From Tamarix chinensis (Eukaryota; Streptophyta; Magnoliopsida; Caryophyllales; Tamaricaceae): a stretch of 64,000 nt of DNA. Below, in pieces: positions 24,178-35,938 of this stretch. A program made the position numbers and the translations under genes. Where the stretch lies: the NCBI GenBank assembly GCA_030549775.1, contig CM060181.1:34318563-34382562 (forward strand). Reading direction: 5' to 3'. Every line of letters starts with the position of its first letter. The stretch's first letter is position 1. The notes beneath the pieces are model-generated. The model saw nothing but the letters and a program-made list of their open reading frames with translations. It did no database searches and was not told the origin of the DNA.

Positions 24178-24183
24178 CACGTG
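24178..24183 (+). promoter_or_regulatory. G-box (CACGTG) upstream of the Smr gene
   Basis: A palindromic CACGTG core about 510 bp before the chosen start codon, in the GC-richer proximal region. G-boxes are bZIP/bHLH sites in plant promoters; function here is inferred from position only. Confidence 0.4.
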
Positions 24184-24689
24184 CACAGACCCATCGTCGG
24201 ACGTCGATCAACGAAGTTGCTGTCTGCCCAACCCAACGCGTAACAGTTGGAAGAATTAAAGGGAGTGAAACGATGGAGGCGAAACATCCCCACCAAAGAC
24301 CGATTGGACTCAATTACCCAATTACCTTCCTCCTTTCTCATAATTATTCAAATTCAGTCATCAATCTAGAGCTTCAACTCCTCTATTCACCTTATTCTTT
24401 TGAAAGTCCTTAGTCATATCTGTTGAAACCTCTGAATTTATCGATCACTTTGCAATTCGATTCCAGGACTTTGGTCTTTGACATAAATTACGCATCGAGG
24501 TTGCTTGTGATTGATTTCAACTGTCGATTGTGTTGTTTGAGGTTATTATTGCATTTTCCGTAAACTAGGTTTAGTATTGAAACCTAGCTTGCTTTGATTG
24601 AATTTTTCGTGGCAATATTTCTGCAAAATCTCGGCGTTTATAGATTTGTTCGATTGAGTGATTGTTTATTTGATAATTTCGTTCGGGAG

Positions 24690-27600
24690 ATGAAGCATTC
24701 CAAGAGAAAGAAGAAGCGGCCATCACAGCCAAAGCAAGGTAATAAGAGTTTTGTTGGTAACGCCAACGAAGGAACCGAGGAACGAAAGGTCATCAACAGT
24801 TTGGTTGAGGCTTTCTCGTTGACATCGATTGAAGATGCTAGGACGGCATATAAAGAAGCAGATGGCGATTCAAACGAAGCTGCTGAGATTTTGAGCGGGC
24901 TTTGGGACAACTCCGAGACTCAGGGTTCGTGTTCTAGCTCCTGTGGAAGTTTAGGATTGGGTTCAAGCTCGTATGAGGGGTCCACAGATTCTAACGGTAG
25001 TAAAGATTCTGATGTTAATCGTAGAGAATTTAGAGGGAATAAGGGAAAAAAGGTGGTTGCTGCTACAGGGACGGTTTCAACCTTGCTGGGGAAGAATTAT
25101 GTCACAGCTAGTCCGCGGAAAGAGTTAATCCCTCGAAAGGGCTTAAGTAATGTGAAAGTTAAAATAGAAGAGGCAGAGCAGTTTTTATGTTCGATGATGG
25201 GAGATGATTGTGATATTAACATGGCTGTCGTCAGGGACGTCTTATGTGAGTCTTATCTTTGTTACTGTCTTTGCTTTTTTCTGGTTCACAATGTGCTGAT
25301 CGATGACTCAAGTTTTAATTTAATTTTTTATGTTTTATTCTTTGTTTCTATTAGCTGCTTACATTCGATGCATGTGAAATTCTCACGGTGTCCTTGTGGA
25401 TCTCATGTCTCTGCCTAAATGGAAATGTACTACCTGGGGAAACAACTTTAATGCAAATTATAGGATGTCTTTTGCTGAACCTTATGTTCTGTCTCTGCAG
25501 GTCAATGTGGATATGATGCTGAGAAGGTGTGTATGACGCAATATATATTTTCATTCTGCCCCGTAACAGTTTGGATTTCGTTTTGTACATTTACTATTGA
25601 TTATTCTATTACTATCGAAAACAAATATTCATGATATGTACTTTTGAGTGATTGATGATAATCATCTGTTCTTAATGGAGTATGGCCTGTTTCTCGTAGC
25701 CTCCTTATAATCAAATTTGAATATTTATTGATAAGTTGAGATAGCAAGCTCTGTAAGCTTGAAGGACCTAAAGACTTGTTGCAATTCAGCAAACCAATTG
25801 TCTCTCCTGTCTCTTCTATATATTTTTCTCTCTCTACGAATATTTCCATGAAGTAGAATGGTGTCTTTATTTAGCATCAGTTTCATGGACCATAGTTTTT
25901 ATTAGATTTCCTTTGTCATGGAGAGAAAATTGGAGGCTCACCTGCAATGAGCATTATGCACAATATATAGCCCTTAAATCAATCCAATCAAAGCTTAGCC
26001 TTTGTTTATTTTACTTTTTGGTGTCACCTTTAGATTTTTCCACCACCAATGTTATGATAGTTTTGAGAGTCAGTTGATGACATTCTGCTGATTATTTCCA
26101 TGCATGTTTCCTGGTTCTCTAATACCTTATTTTATATAAATTTTTTTGTTTGGCTGTTGTTGTCGTTGCATTCCAATACCTTTTCTGATACATACTACAT
26201 TCATATATATAGCAAGGTGTTAACATTTCCCCACAAACATCCACTGCTACAATCTATTTTGTGAACAGAATGCACATTGTGTCATATGGTTTTCCTTAAT
26301 CTAAGCAAAGAAAATAGGCTTAGAATGGTCGCAAGCGTGTTAAAATACTGTCTGAAAAGCCTTCATTCCCAATTTGTGAGGCTTCTATGAAATTCTCTGT
26401 TTTTCCATTTTCAGAAATTGTCTTCCACTGTATTATAAATTCCTTTACCTCTATAATTTGAATATCGTCTTTTGCTTTCTAGGCCTTGGATGTGCTACTT
26501 GATTTATCAGCAACTTCATGTGAGCCAAGTGGAAATGATAGATACTCTGCCTATATCACGGGCAGTGGAGATGACACTAGATATGTGTCTTGCAGTGACA
26601 ATGTAAGTTATGTTCCATTTTTCTCCAGTCTCCACACTATTGGGTGATATATTGGTGTGTCACAAACTATATTTTATATAGTGTGGTTGTCACAATGTGA
26701 TTTTTTGATTATTTTTTTTTTCCACGTAGATATGTGAAATTCTAAAACAGTCATGTATTGCCAATTTCGCCCATGACCCAAAATCGCATAAATATCGGTC
26801 AATATTTAATTGTATGCTTGCAACTAGTACTATAGCTTGAGGCTTCCTTGTTGACTTCCATTGGATGTTGTTTATATTAATCAATATTGTGTTAGCTTAG
26901 ATTTTTATTCCTTTAATTATATATTTATTTTTCCTGCTATTTTTGTGCTTAGTTCAAAAGGCTAGAAGTGGTCATCAAATTGCTTCGACTGTAAAGATTT
27001 TTTCAGAACTAGACTTGGAATCGGTGCACATTTAATTTGGGACATTGATGATTATAGTTGGGGGAAGCCATCTCACTCGTGGCTCAAGAATCCGAGCATC
27101 TTGAAGTCAGAATCTATGAAGTGAAAAGGGCCAAAAGCTATTGAAAAACTTGCTTTTGCTATCACGTATACATATGCCAATAAAAGAATTTTCATGCAGG
27201 ATTGACTAAATGAACCGATCTTGTAATCTTATTGTAGTAGAAGGAAAACGAGAACACAACACTGGAACTTACTTTCATAATACAAGAGGATGAGCCGTTG
27301 TCCTTGATGTCTCCAAACCTCTTAGTTTCTGGTCCTACATTCCTTTGTGTTTACATTTCCTACAATTGCCCCCTATCCTTGTCAAGTCACCTGCTCTTGT
27401 TTCTTTTCTTGCGATCCATGAAGGAAATGTAGCAGACTAGCAGTGAGCTAAACAAAGCTCAGATTTTTTTCACGTTCACATTAACTAGAGAATTTTCTTT
27501 TACATTATGAAATCATTTAGATCAACATTTCATCTTGGTGCTTTACCTCAGGACGGAATAGATCAGTGTCATTTATTGGCCAAATGACTATCAGTAGCTA

Positions 27601-30600
27601 GTTATACATTGCTATTGTCCAGGTCTTTTTTTTTTTTTTCTTTTTTTCCCCTGCATTTCTCAATAAGGGGGCATTGTGTATGCATGTGTAGTGTGTACAT
27701 CTCCAATCATGCACATTGAATCACCAGGCTTGTGGAGCATCTACAGTGATTAGTTAGCTGAAATAACAATTGATTCTTTCTTCCACAGTCTAACATCATA
27801 ATCCACCTAAGGCGAGAATCACCAATTTGTGTATTTTGCTTACCCATCATGTCAAAGTGCCTGGTTCAGAAATGACTGTATTATTAAGGCCTCTTTGGGT
27901 GTGACATCCTTTTTACCTTGAAACCTCATAGCGTTATGTACATTGGTTCATTTTTGTCAGAATACTTCCCTTTCCTAACCCTTTGTCCTTTGTTAAGTGT
28001 TCACATCAGCTGATATTATAGTTATTGATTTATGAACCTTCTATTTTGGATATTTTTGAATTATTTTTTCTTCCTTTTGGCAGCTCATGGATAGGGGGTC
28101 TGATTCAGCATCACATTCATCAGAAAGTGATACATTAGATTATGTTCACATGGCTGACTATGGCTGTAGGTATGTATAGTCCTCCCATCTAAGTAGGGTT
28201 GCCCTACTGTATCTTCTTGGCTCCACAAATTTGGATAAATGCATTGCATATTTTGAAAAATGACGCTGGAAAGATCATGATAATAATTTTGTTGTGTTGT
28301 CTACCTGCCATTTTATGCTTTTTAATTTCTGGGAACTAGAATGATGCTTCCTAATTATTTTTTTCTGGGATGCGACTGAATAGACTCTGACTGTTCTTTG
28401 TTGAGGTATTGCAGAATATGATGCTGTAATTTTGTATTGATGTTTTTGCCATTATATATGGTAAATTTTGCTTGCATATAGAACTTTGGGGATTTTGTAG
28501 GGGAATTTTGATGTAGTAGGGATAAAAGATATGTTTTATGTTTGTGGTTTGGCTAATTATTTTTTTTGGACGTGCCTTGATTGAACTCGGATTGTCCAAC
28601 CCACTACTAAGGTAGGGTAAGCAGGTGGTTTGGATGAGCAGCCTATATTGGTATGAAAGAGGCATAGTATTTCCATCATCTAAAGGCGTCAGAAAGCTCT
28701 TCCTCCAACGGGGATGTACATAGCTTGGTCAGGACTTCCTTAATGCCACAAATTGACCCGTACATACAAAAAATATCAGTCAAGACGTTGCGTATTGGCT
28801 GAAATGTCTTGGATTTTGAGGTTCCGAATACCCTATTTCGGCGAAATGAGATAGAAAAAAATCCATGCATATATCATAAATATTTACTAATATTGATATT
28901 TTCCAATATGTATTGTGAAAAATAATGAATCTTTATGATGCTACATATAAAATATCCTCTGTGATACCTCAACACTATGACTGTGGTTTTATTGCCTAGC
29001 TCTCTATTGTTAATTGAGGTTGATGAGTTTTCTAGGGAAACTTTTCGGACAAACTAGGTTGGATTGTTCCTATTGCAGCTTGGATAAGGTTTTGAGCAAC
29101 ATACCTCTTAGAAGCTTTAGACCTTCTTCTAGCCTTAGTATTCTTGCATTGATACTTTGAATCTCATTGGAAGAATAGGATTAGGAATATAGTGTTTTAG
29201 CTTGATTTGATTTAGGAATTAGAGAGTAAGAAATTATGCGTGTGAGTGGTTGGGGTTAGCTAAAGAGAAGGGAGAGGAGCCTAGGAATTGACTCTCTAAC
29301 CTGTTTATTAGATATGGCTCAATGCCTTTCTCATACCTATATAAGCTAATGAGCTTGAGGCCCAATTCTTATTTGGTGTGACGGTAATAAGGGTGAAAAA
29401 TTACTTGTACATTTTACATCTCTTATAGAGGCTATTTGAAGTGAAAGAATACCTTTTTGAATGAGTATTCATTTTAGATTTTTATATGGACTAAAATGAG
29501 TATTCGTTATATATATATTTATTGTTCCCTAATAATTTATAAAAAAAAATAAATATGAAGGTATATGTTTTATGCCTCTTCCCAGACAAACACTTAATAT
29601 GATAAATATGGGGAATAATACTACCTACCATATTGTTTCCAAAATAGCTTGGTATAATAAGTTAGGATAAATTTCACTACTATGAGATTTGGCGATACAA
29701 TTAAATATCAGCCCCGATACACAATATCAGCCGATATTTATTAGATGTTGGGTTAGCCTATATGCAAAATTGGTGGTACACAACGGTTTTAGAATTTTAC
29801 ATATTCATTGGCGATATATTGTCAGCTAATATTTGCCATCTTTTACCAATATTTACTTATATTTGCTAATATTTGTTGTGGAAATAAATAAATTAAAATT
29901 GTTCCATAACATTCGTGACATATAAAATATCGTTTGCAATAATTTGATACTACGACATCGGAATCGTAACTGCAATCAAAACTGTAATTGTGGTTTTATT
30001 ACTTGGATTTGGCCTAATTTCACTTAGTTATCGTGTTTTAAACAATCCCCGTTCAGGTATCATGTATTTTACTTTTTGTTTCACTTTAGCACCATCTTAT
30101 TTTTTTTTTTTTTTAATTTCACATGAGTAAAATGATAACTTTTTAACATTAAATATTATATAAATATGACTTTAAGTTTTTTAATATTTGAATATATTTT
30201 TTTCCTTAATTTTTAGAATTTTCTAGAATTTTTTTTAAGGTTTTAATGTTGTTTTTTTTTTAAAAAAAAATTTGAAAATTCCAATTTTCATTTTATAAAT
30301 TTTCTGTTTTTTCGCATTCGACTTAAACATTATTAATATTAAATTATTTTATCATTTTAGTCATTTACAATTAAAGACATTAGTAGGATGATACTAAATT
30401 TAAACAATGAATTAAATATTCTCCCATAAACCATTATATACCTAATATAGATTGGAAATTTGGCTTGTTGATATTTAGAATGGTCTCAACGTGATGTAGA
30501 AATTAAATCACTTGCATATTGGCTGATATGATATATATATATCTATGTGTTTCAGCTGATATTTTGATATATATCAATATTTTATTTATATGCCGATATT

Positions 30601-33600
30601 TAACAATTGTCGATATTGGTTGTGGGAAAAAAATTAAACATCACACCGCGACAACTGTAACATATAAAAATACAGTTTGCCACACCGTGATCGTGGTATT
30701 TTCGCTCGTGTGGTAGTGCTATATCTTGTTTGTTTTCTGAAAGTTATGTTGTTCATAATGTTGGAAATCATTATGTATGTGAACATTCTGTTTTTGTTGG
30801 AGTATAATGGTCCTAAATTAACTTGTTTACGACATTTTCAATAAAATTTGTTGGGCTAATGTCTTCCATCAGGAATTACTCAGAGGCTCTTATTGGTTCT
30901 GATTCCTCAACTGGAACTTCAGTTGGTGTATATAAAGAGTCGGAAATTCCCCAAATGGTGTTAGAATCTTTGTTCAGTGTCCCCAAGAGTTCTGCACATG
31001 AGCCAAGCACCATGAACTGGAGGAATGTTGTTAGGAAAATGGAGACATTTGCACAAAAGCGTTATGAACTCTGTCCTGATTCTTCAGGACCACAACAGTA
31101 TACTTACGGTACATCTAATACATGATATTTTTTTTTGGGGGGGGGGGGGGGAATACTTCCTGCTGTTATTGAAGCATGCATGTTGGAAAAAGCATCCTCC
31201 AATCTTCCTTAGCCCTTGCCTCATGTACAAAGCAACGATGAAAATGTTTAGAAACACATTTTTTTTCCTGGAACTGTAGTTCTTAAGTTAAAATCTCTAA
31301 GCCTTCAAACAATGTTTCTTTTTCCTTTTTCTCCTCCCCCTTTCAAATGATTGTATCAGATACATTTCAAACAGTATTTTCTTGGTTTTATAGAATGAAG
31401 CTATCCTGAAGACACATTTTATTTCTACTCACTTTACAATGCATCAGAGTCTGTATGTCTAAGCTGTTATCTCCAGGTCATTTGGTGTGGGTCTTAATTT
31501 GATTTTAGCAGGCTGAATCTCAGATCATGTAATATGCTCTCTGGCAGGCCATAAAAATGTTGCTCCTTCTCTAGTTTTCTATTTTTCTCCTCTTGAGGGT
31601 ATTGTTACTCTCATAACTTTATATTGACCGACCATTGATTAATTTTTCTTGTTACAGAGAAAGGAGCTGAATATAAGGTGTTTAGAGAAGGGGCCAGACA
31701 TCATTGGGACTCGATGAAAACCAGCTATCAAAAGGTCAGTCTTGTAGCCGTCACCATTCAAGTTTGATTTTCTGTTTGTTCTCTTTTCATTTATATTTTT
31801 CTTATTTTTTACAAGTGGGAAGGGCCTGTCTGGATATATATATATATATATTAGTGAAGAATATATAAGAGAAGCATAGTTGAGGAGAATAAAGACCTTT
31901 AAACAGTAAATCTGTAGAATGAGGATAAGGATATAGTAGAACACAAGATCTGAACAAAGGTACAGGGGCAGATTTCTGTTTGAATTATGCTAGGATTAGC
32001 AGTTTTATGATTTATCAGACATGCATAAGGAATTAGTGCTGCACAAAACCTAATAAAATGTATAGGAATTTGTGATTTTAATCCTCACTTGAGTGGGATC
32101 CTTCAGATTCCAACTTGCTGTGGTGGTCAAGGCAGTGGATGCTTCCTAAGTTTTTTATAATGTTTTGTTTTGGAACTGTGGTGCTATGTCATGTATGTGT
32201 AAAGAAACATTGCAAGAGTAACTTCTGTTGACTAAGATGAGGGTCATTGTTCCTAGGCTGCGATGGCATATTCAAAGGGAGGAAAGGATTATGCTGCTTA
32301 CCTCTCAGACCAGGTATACTCTTCTAACACCTCCTCCCACGGTCCCACCCCGATATACAAGCATAAAGCCAAAAAAGGATAGTTGTAAAGATATATGAAT
32401 GAAATAAAAGGAAAAGGATCAAACTTAAACTAATGGTTTCGTGTAATTCCATTTTTCATTATCCTTGTGTAAGCTCATGTTGGTCAGACACGTGCTTTAT
32501 AGAGTCTGGATTAATCTTCCTCCTCTGGCTGTTAACATAGGCCTTTGTGTTCTGTGGTGATTGCATGTTTATCCATAGAAAGTTAAGAGTGGTATTAGAA
32601 TTTGCTTGCAGCCTTCATGTTCTTCCGTGTGCACATCATGTTCTAATGGATTACTAACCATACCAAGAAGGAAGTCCTCATGCATAATTAATTTCTCTTA
32701 TATTCTATATTATGTATAAAAATCTAATTATTATGTTTGTATTGAAAAATATTTTTATAATATGATATTTATATATTTTTTATCATTATATATTAAAAAA
32801 TATTATTAATCAAATTTGCCCTTGGAATTTGCAAGGACTTCTTTTTCGTAATGGCTGAGGGAGTATATCAGTTTCTTATGTTAAATGTCGGAATTTGCCC
32901 CTGCTGCAGTAAACATGATAGTCAATATATGCTTATGGGCTAATGTTGATCTGTTGGTACTTGGTATTTCGTAATTGGAAGCACAAAATACAGTCTCTTT
33001 GATAAATTATCTTGCGAAAATCATTAGAGATTATGGAAATATATACTGAATTTTAATTACATGTATAACGTAACAAGAAGGCTTGATTTGGTTTGTTAAA
33101 AAAACTTGAGGTTTAAAGCTTCTTCGTTGGTCAGTATTTTGTTACGTCATTTATATGGTTCACATCTTGGTTAGGGTAAGTTGAAGAGTACAATGGCCCA
33201 ACGAGAAGATGAGAAGGCTAGCATGGAAATATTTACAGCCAGGTAACTTGTTACCCATGTATCCTTGTTAATGAAATTCTAACCTATTATTTCCTATTTT
33301 TCTGCTTGCTCAATTTCATCTCCTATATATTGTTCTTAGTAAGCTTCTGCTAACGCGTGCAGAAATAGAGGGATTGAAAATTTTTTAACAATTGATTTGC
33401 ATGGTCAACATGTAAAACAAGCAATCAGGCTTGTGAAACTTCACCTCTTATTTGCAACATATATATCTTGTAAGCAGTTTCATTTCCCTCTTTTTATCTG
33501 TCCTTTTGCGACCCGTGTAGATTGCTGTTTTCTCCTTTCACATCGCTAATCTATTCTGTTTGCAGCTGTTCAGTTTCTGAGGATTATCACAGGATGTGGA

Positions 33601-34100
33601 ACACATGGCATAGGGAAGTCAAAGTTAAAGCAGTCGGTATGCCACTATGTTGTATCTGTTGCTCACCCTCAGCTTACTTGGTATCCATTTCTTGTCATGT
33701 ATATCAACCGGCTTCGATTCCTTGGGTTCACAAAGGAAAGTAATAGAGAGAATGGAAACAGTAATACAAGAATTCGAACCCTGGGGTTAGGTCCCCCGCC
33801 CCTTCTGGGGTGGACTGAGGTAGATAGCGTGAACAAGGATGTGGCAAAAATGGGGCTTTGGTTTGAGTTAGAGAGAGCTATTTTTTTTCCCTTTCTTGTT
33901 GTATGTCTGATCTGTAAACAAGGCATGATCCTAGTGTCAAGAAGGGAAGTCATGATGCAATTAACTTTTCCGTGCAGGTCATCAACCTTCTAGATAAGGA
34001 AGGTGTTAAATGGAGGGAAGAAAACCGAGGAACCGTCCTTGTTAAGCTTGATGGACCTAGGGAGTTTAGCTTCCTCGATGCCGACAGCGACTCTGAGTAG
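24690..34100 (+). CDS. Smr (small MutS-related) domain protein, CUE-like/DUF1771/Smr, 11 exons
   Basis: Coding exons 24690-25245, 25501-25526, 26483-26602, 28084-28169, 30873-31108, 31658-31734, 32257-32313, 33175-33242, 33363-33469, 33566-33636, 33978-34100. All introns are GT-AG, phases join exactly, giving 508 aa. A lysine/arginine-rich start (residues 2-10) may be a nuclear signal. A CUE-like helical region (about 34-74) precedes a second one around 165-205. DUF1771 (about 345-405) has REGARHHWDSMKTSYQKAA. The Smr domain (about 418-500) has TIDLHGQHVKQA and TGCGTHGIGKSKLK. Smr domains are linked to nucleic-acid cleavage or binding; the plant protein's substrate is unknown. The Met at 24690 is preferred over 24594 because the family begins with the basic stretch. 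Closest remembered relative: Arabidopsis At5g58720. Introns 3 and 4 are large and hold repeats. Confidence 0.93.
28700..30720. repeat. Transposon-derived repeats in intron 4 of the Smr gene
   Basis: Three sub-blocks share words such as CCGATATTTA, ATATCAGC, ATATTGGCTGATAT and a TGTGGAAATAAAT/TGTGGGAAAAAAAT tail: about 28770-28960, 29660-29960 and 30500-30700. The last two also share AACATTCGTGACATATAAAATA-like ends. A short relative occurs in intron 3 (about 26700-26880). They look like copies of one non-autonomous element; termini were not resolved. Confidence 0.45.
29365..29600. mobile_element. Diverged MITE in intron 4, family of 17178-17413
   Basis: Starts TTATTTGGTGTGACGGTAAT and ends with GACAAACACTTAA. 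The middle has the same pair of phrases seen in the other copies (GAGTATTCATTTTAG...CTAAAATGAGTATTC). Ends are diverged and no target duplication was assigned. Confidence 0.5.
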
Positions 34101-35938
34101 CCTGCCCCTGTTGGTGAAATGTAATATTATTTATCTGCTGGATTAGTTGTGAATTTCATCTGGCTTGGACACCAACTTCCCTTCTGAAATTCCAGAGGAT
34201 AAAAGAGTAGTGTTACCAGTCACCATCGCATGGAGGGTTGTAATCTAATTAGCAGTAGTGGTCTACTTTGTTAGTATTTATGTACCGAGTATGTTGTCTG
34301 GAACCAAGATGGGAGTCCAAGACGCATGACGGCATGAGTATGGACTCCAAATTACAATTTGATTGTTTAATGTATGAAAATTGTACAAACTAAAGATTAG
34401 CAATAATAAGGCTTCATCGGACGTTGCTGAACATTGTTTGATCGTTTGTGCCCACCCCCTCCCCTTTCTTATAGTAGTCCGTGGCATCATTTTTGGAACC
34501 TCTGTTTAATTGTTCATTTGTAACTTTGTAAGAGTAATAGTGCCCCGACTGTTACTGTTTTGACATCATCAAATCCATGAAGACTAATATGAAGTGTAAG
34601 CCAGACATCAGAAAACATGGTCAGCGATTTGACATGAACAGTAACACGTGTTTTAAGATGAGGATAAACAAGCTTCACCCCCTAACATTATATGCCACTT
34701 GTGTTTAGCGATGATAACAAGCTCAATTTTTCTGTCCTCTCGGGTTGTTTCTTGAACGAATTGAGTTAAACTGAATTTAATTTATCCTATTTTAAATTTA
34801 ATAATTGACTCAATTTATTTATATAATTTTTTATTGAATTTATAATTATAATAAAATTTCTTATATTCACCATACCTAACTAGTTTATATATTACACAAA
34901 ACTAAGTGTTGTAAATAAATACATTATTACTCCTTTAATAAATATCTAAATAGGTTTTAAATGAACATTTAAATCATCAATCATATTTCTAAATAAATTT
35001 ATAAATAAATCGACTTACAAATAAAAGACTTGAACTTACTTTCACTTAAAATTTACTTTTTTACTCATAAAAAATTTATAAAAATAAAATTTAAACTTAA
35101 TTTATTTAACTAAATGATCAAGTATTTATCATATCAAATAAAATCAAATCAATTTACCTCCTGTCCCAACTCATTAAAGGTCCTACTTATAATTTTTTAC
35201 TTCTAAAAACCAACTTATTACATTACAAATTATGCCAGCATATAGTCATTTCCTTTTGAATACACAGGAAAGGAAAAATAAAGTGCGTTTGGGCGCTTGC
35301 ATCCCAATAACACTTATAAATCCTTGCATAAGTGTCCCTTCACACAAAATTGGTCAAATTTATTCTGAGTTGACGCTCAATAAAATTTATATGCATGTGT
35401 GTAACCCTTTTTCTCTTTTTTCTTTTTTTAGCCACTACGCTAATCTCGTGATTATTTCGAGTCCTTGCACAAGTCTTACCCTCGCAAAAGATAGGTCAAA
35501 TCCGCGCTACCTAGATTAGTCATCGCACCTGTATGAATCAATCTTTGCACCTAAAGTCATTTCATCACGATTACCGACCCTTTTTGCCATTAGAACAACC
35601 TACAAAGGACGATGCGATCACTATTATGGGGCAGGTTTTCACTGCGATAGCTTAACCATGGAGTGATCAAACTCAGGACAATCTCATCTTGGGTTCATCA
35701 ACCAAGATAAATCCCATGATCAAACTTACATAGCCTGATAGCATTAGTGTTCACAAACTCAAGCTAAAAATGAAATGAAGGCACAGAACTTGAATCAATG
35801 CAACAGCTGTAACTTGTCTCTAAAATAAACAAAATCTCTTTCACAAGCAACAGACATGGACAGCAGATCAATGGAAACATCTAGTTTTTGATGACTATAG
35901 TCTACGGCTCCTCACTTTTAGGAAGTAACATGTATAAA
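34101..35938. other. Intergenic region between convergent genes (3' sides)
   Basis: The first 400 bp probably hold the 3' untranslated region of the Smr gene and the last 100-200 bp that of the cyclophilin gene. No poly(A) signal was singled out. 34780-35160 is AT-rich and MITE-like without resolved ends. No coding frame is supported. Confidence 0.5.

Noticed and set aside
24638..24910. 90-codon minus-strand frame
   Set aside because: Antisense shadow of exon 1 of the Smr gene.
33669..33993. 98-codon plus and 94-codon minus frames
   Set aside because: They lie in intron 10 of the Smr gene; only the last bases before 33978 adjoin exon 11.
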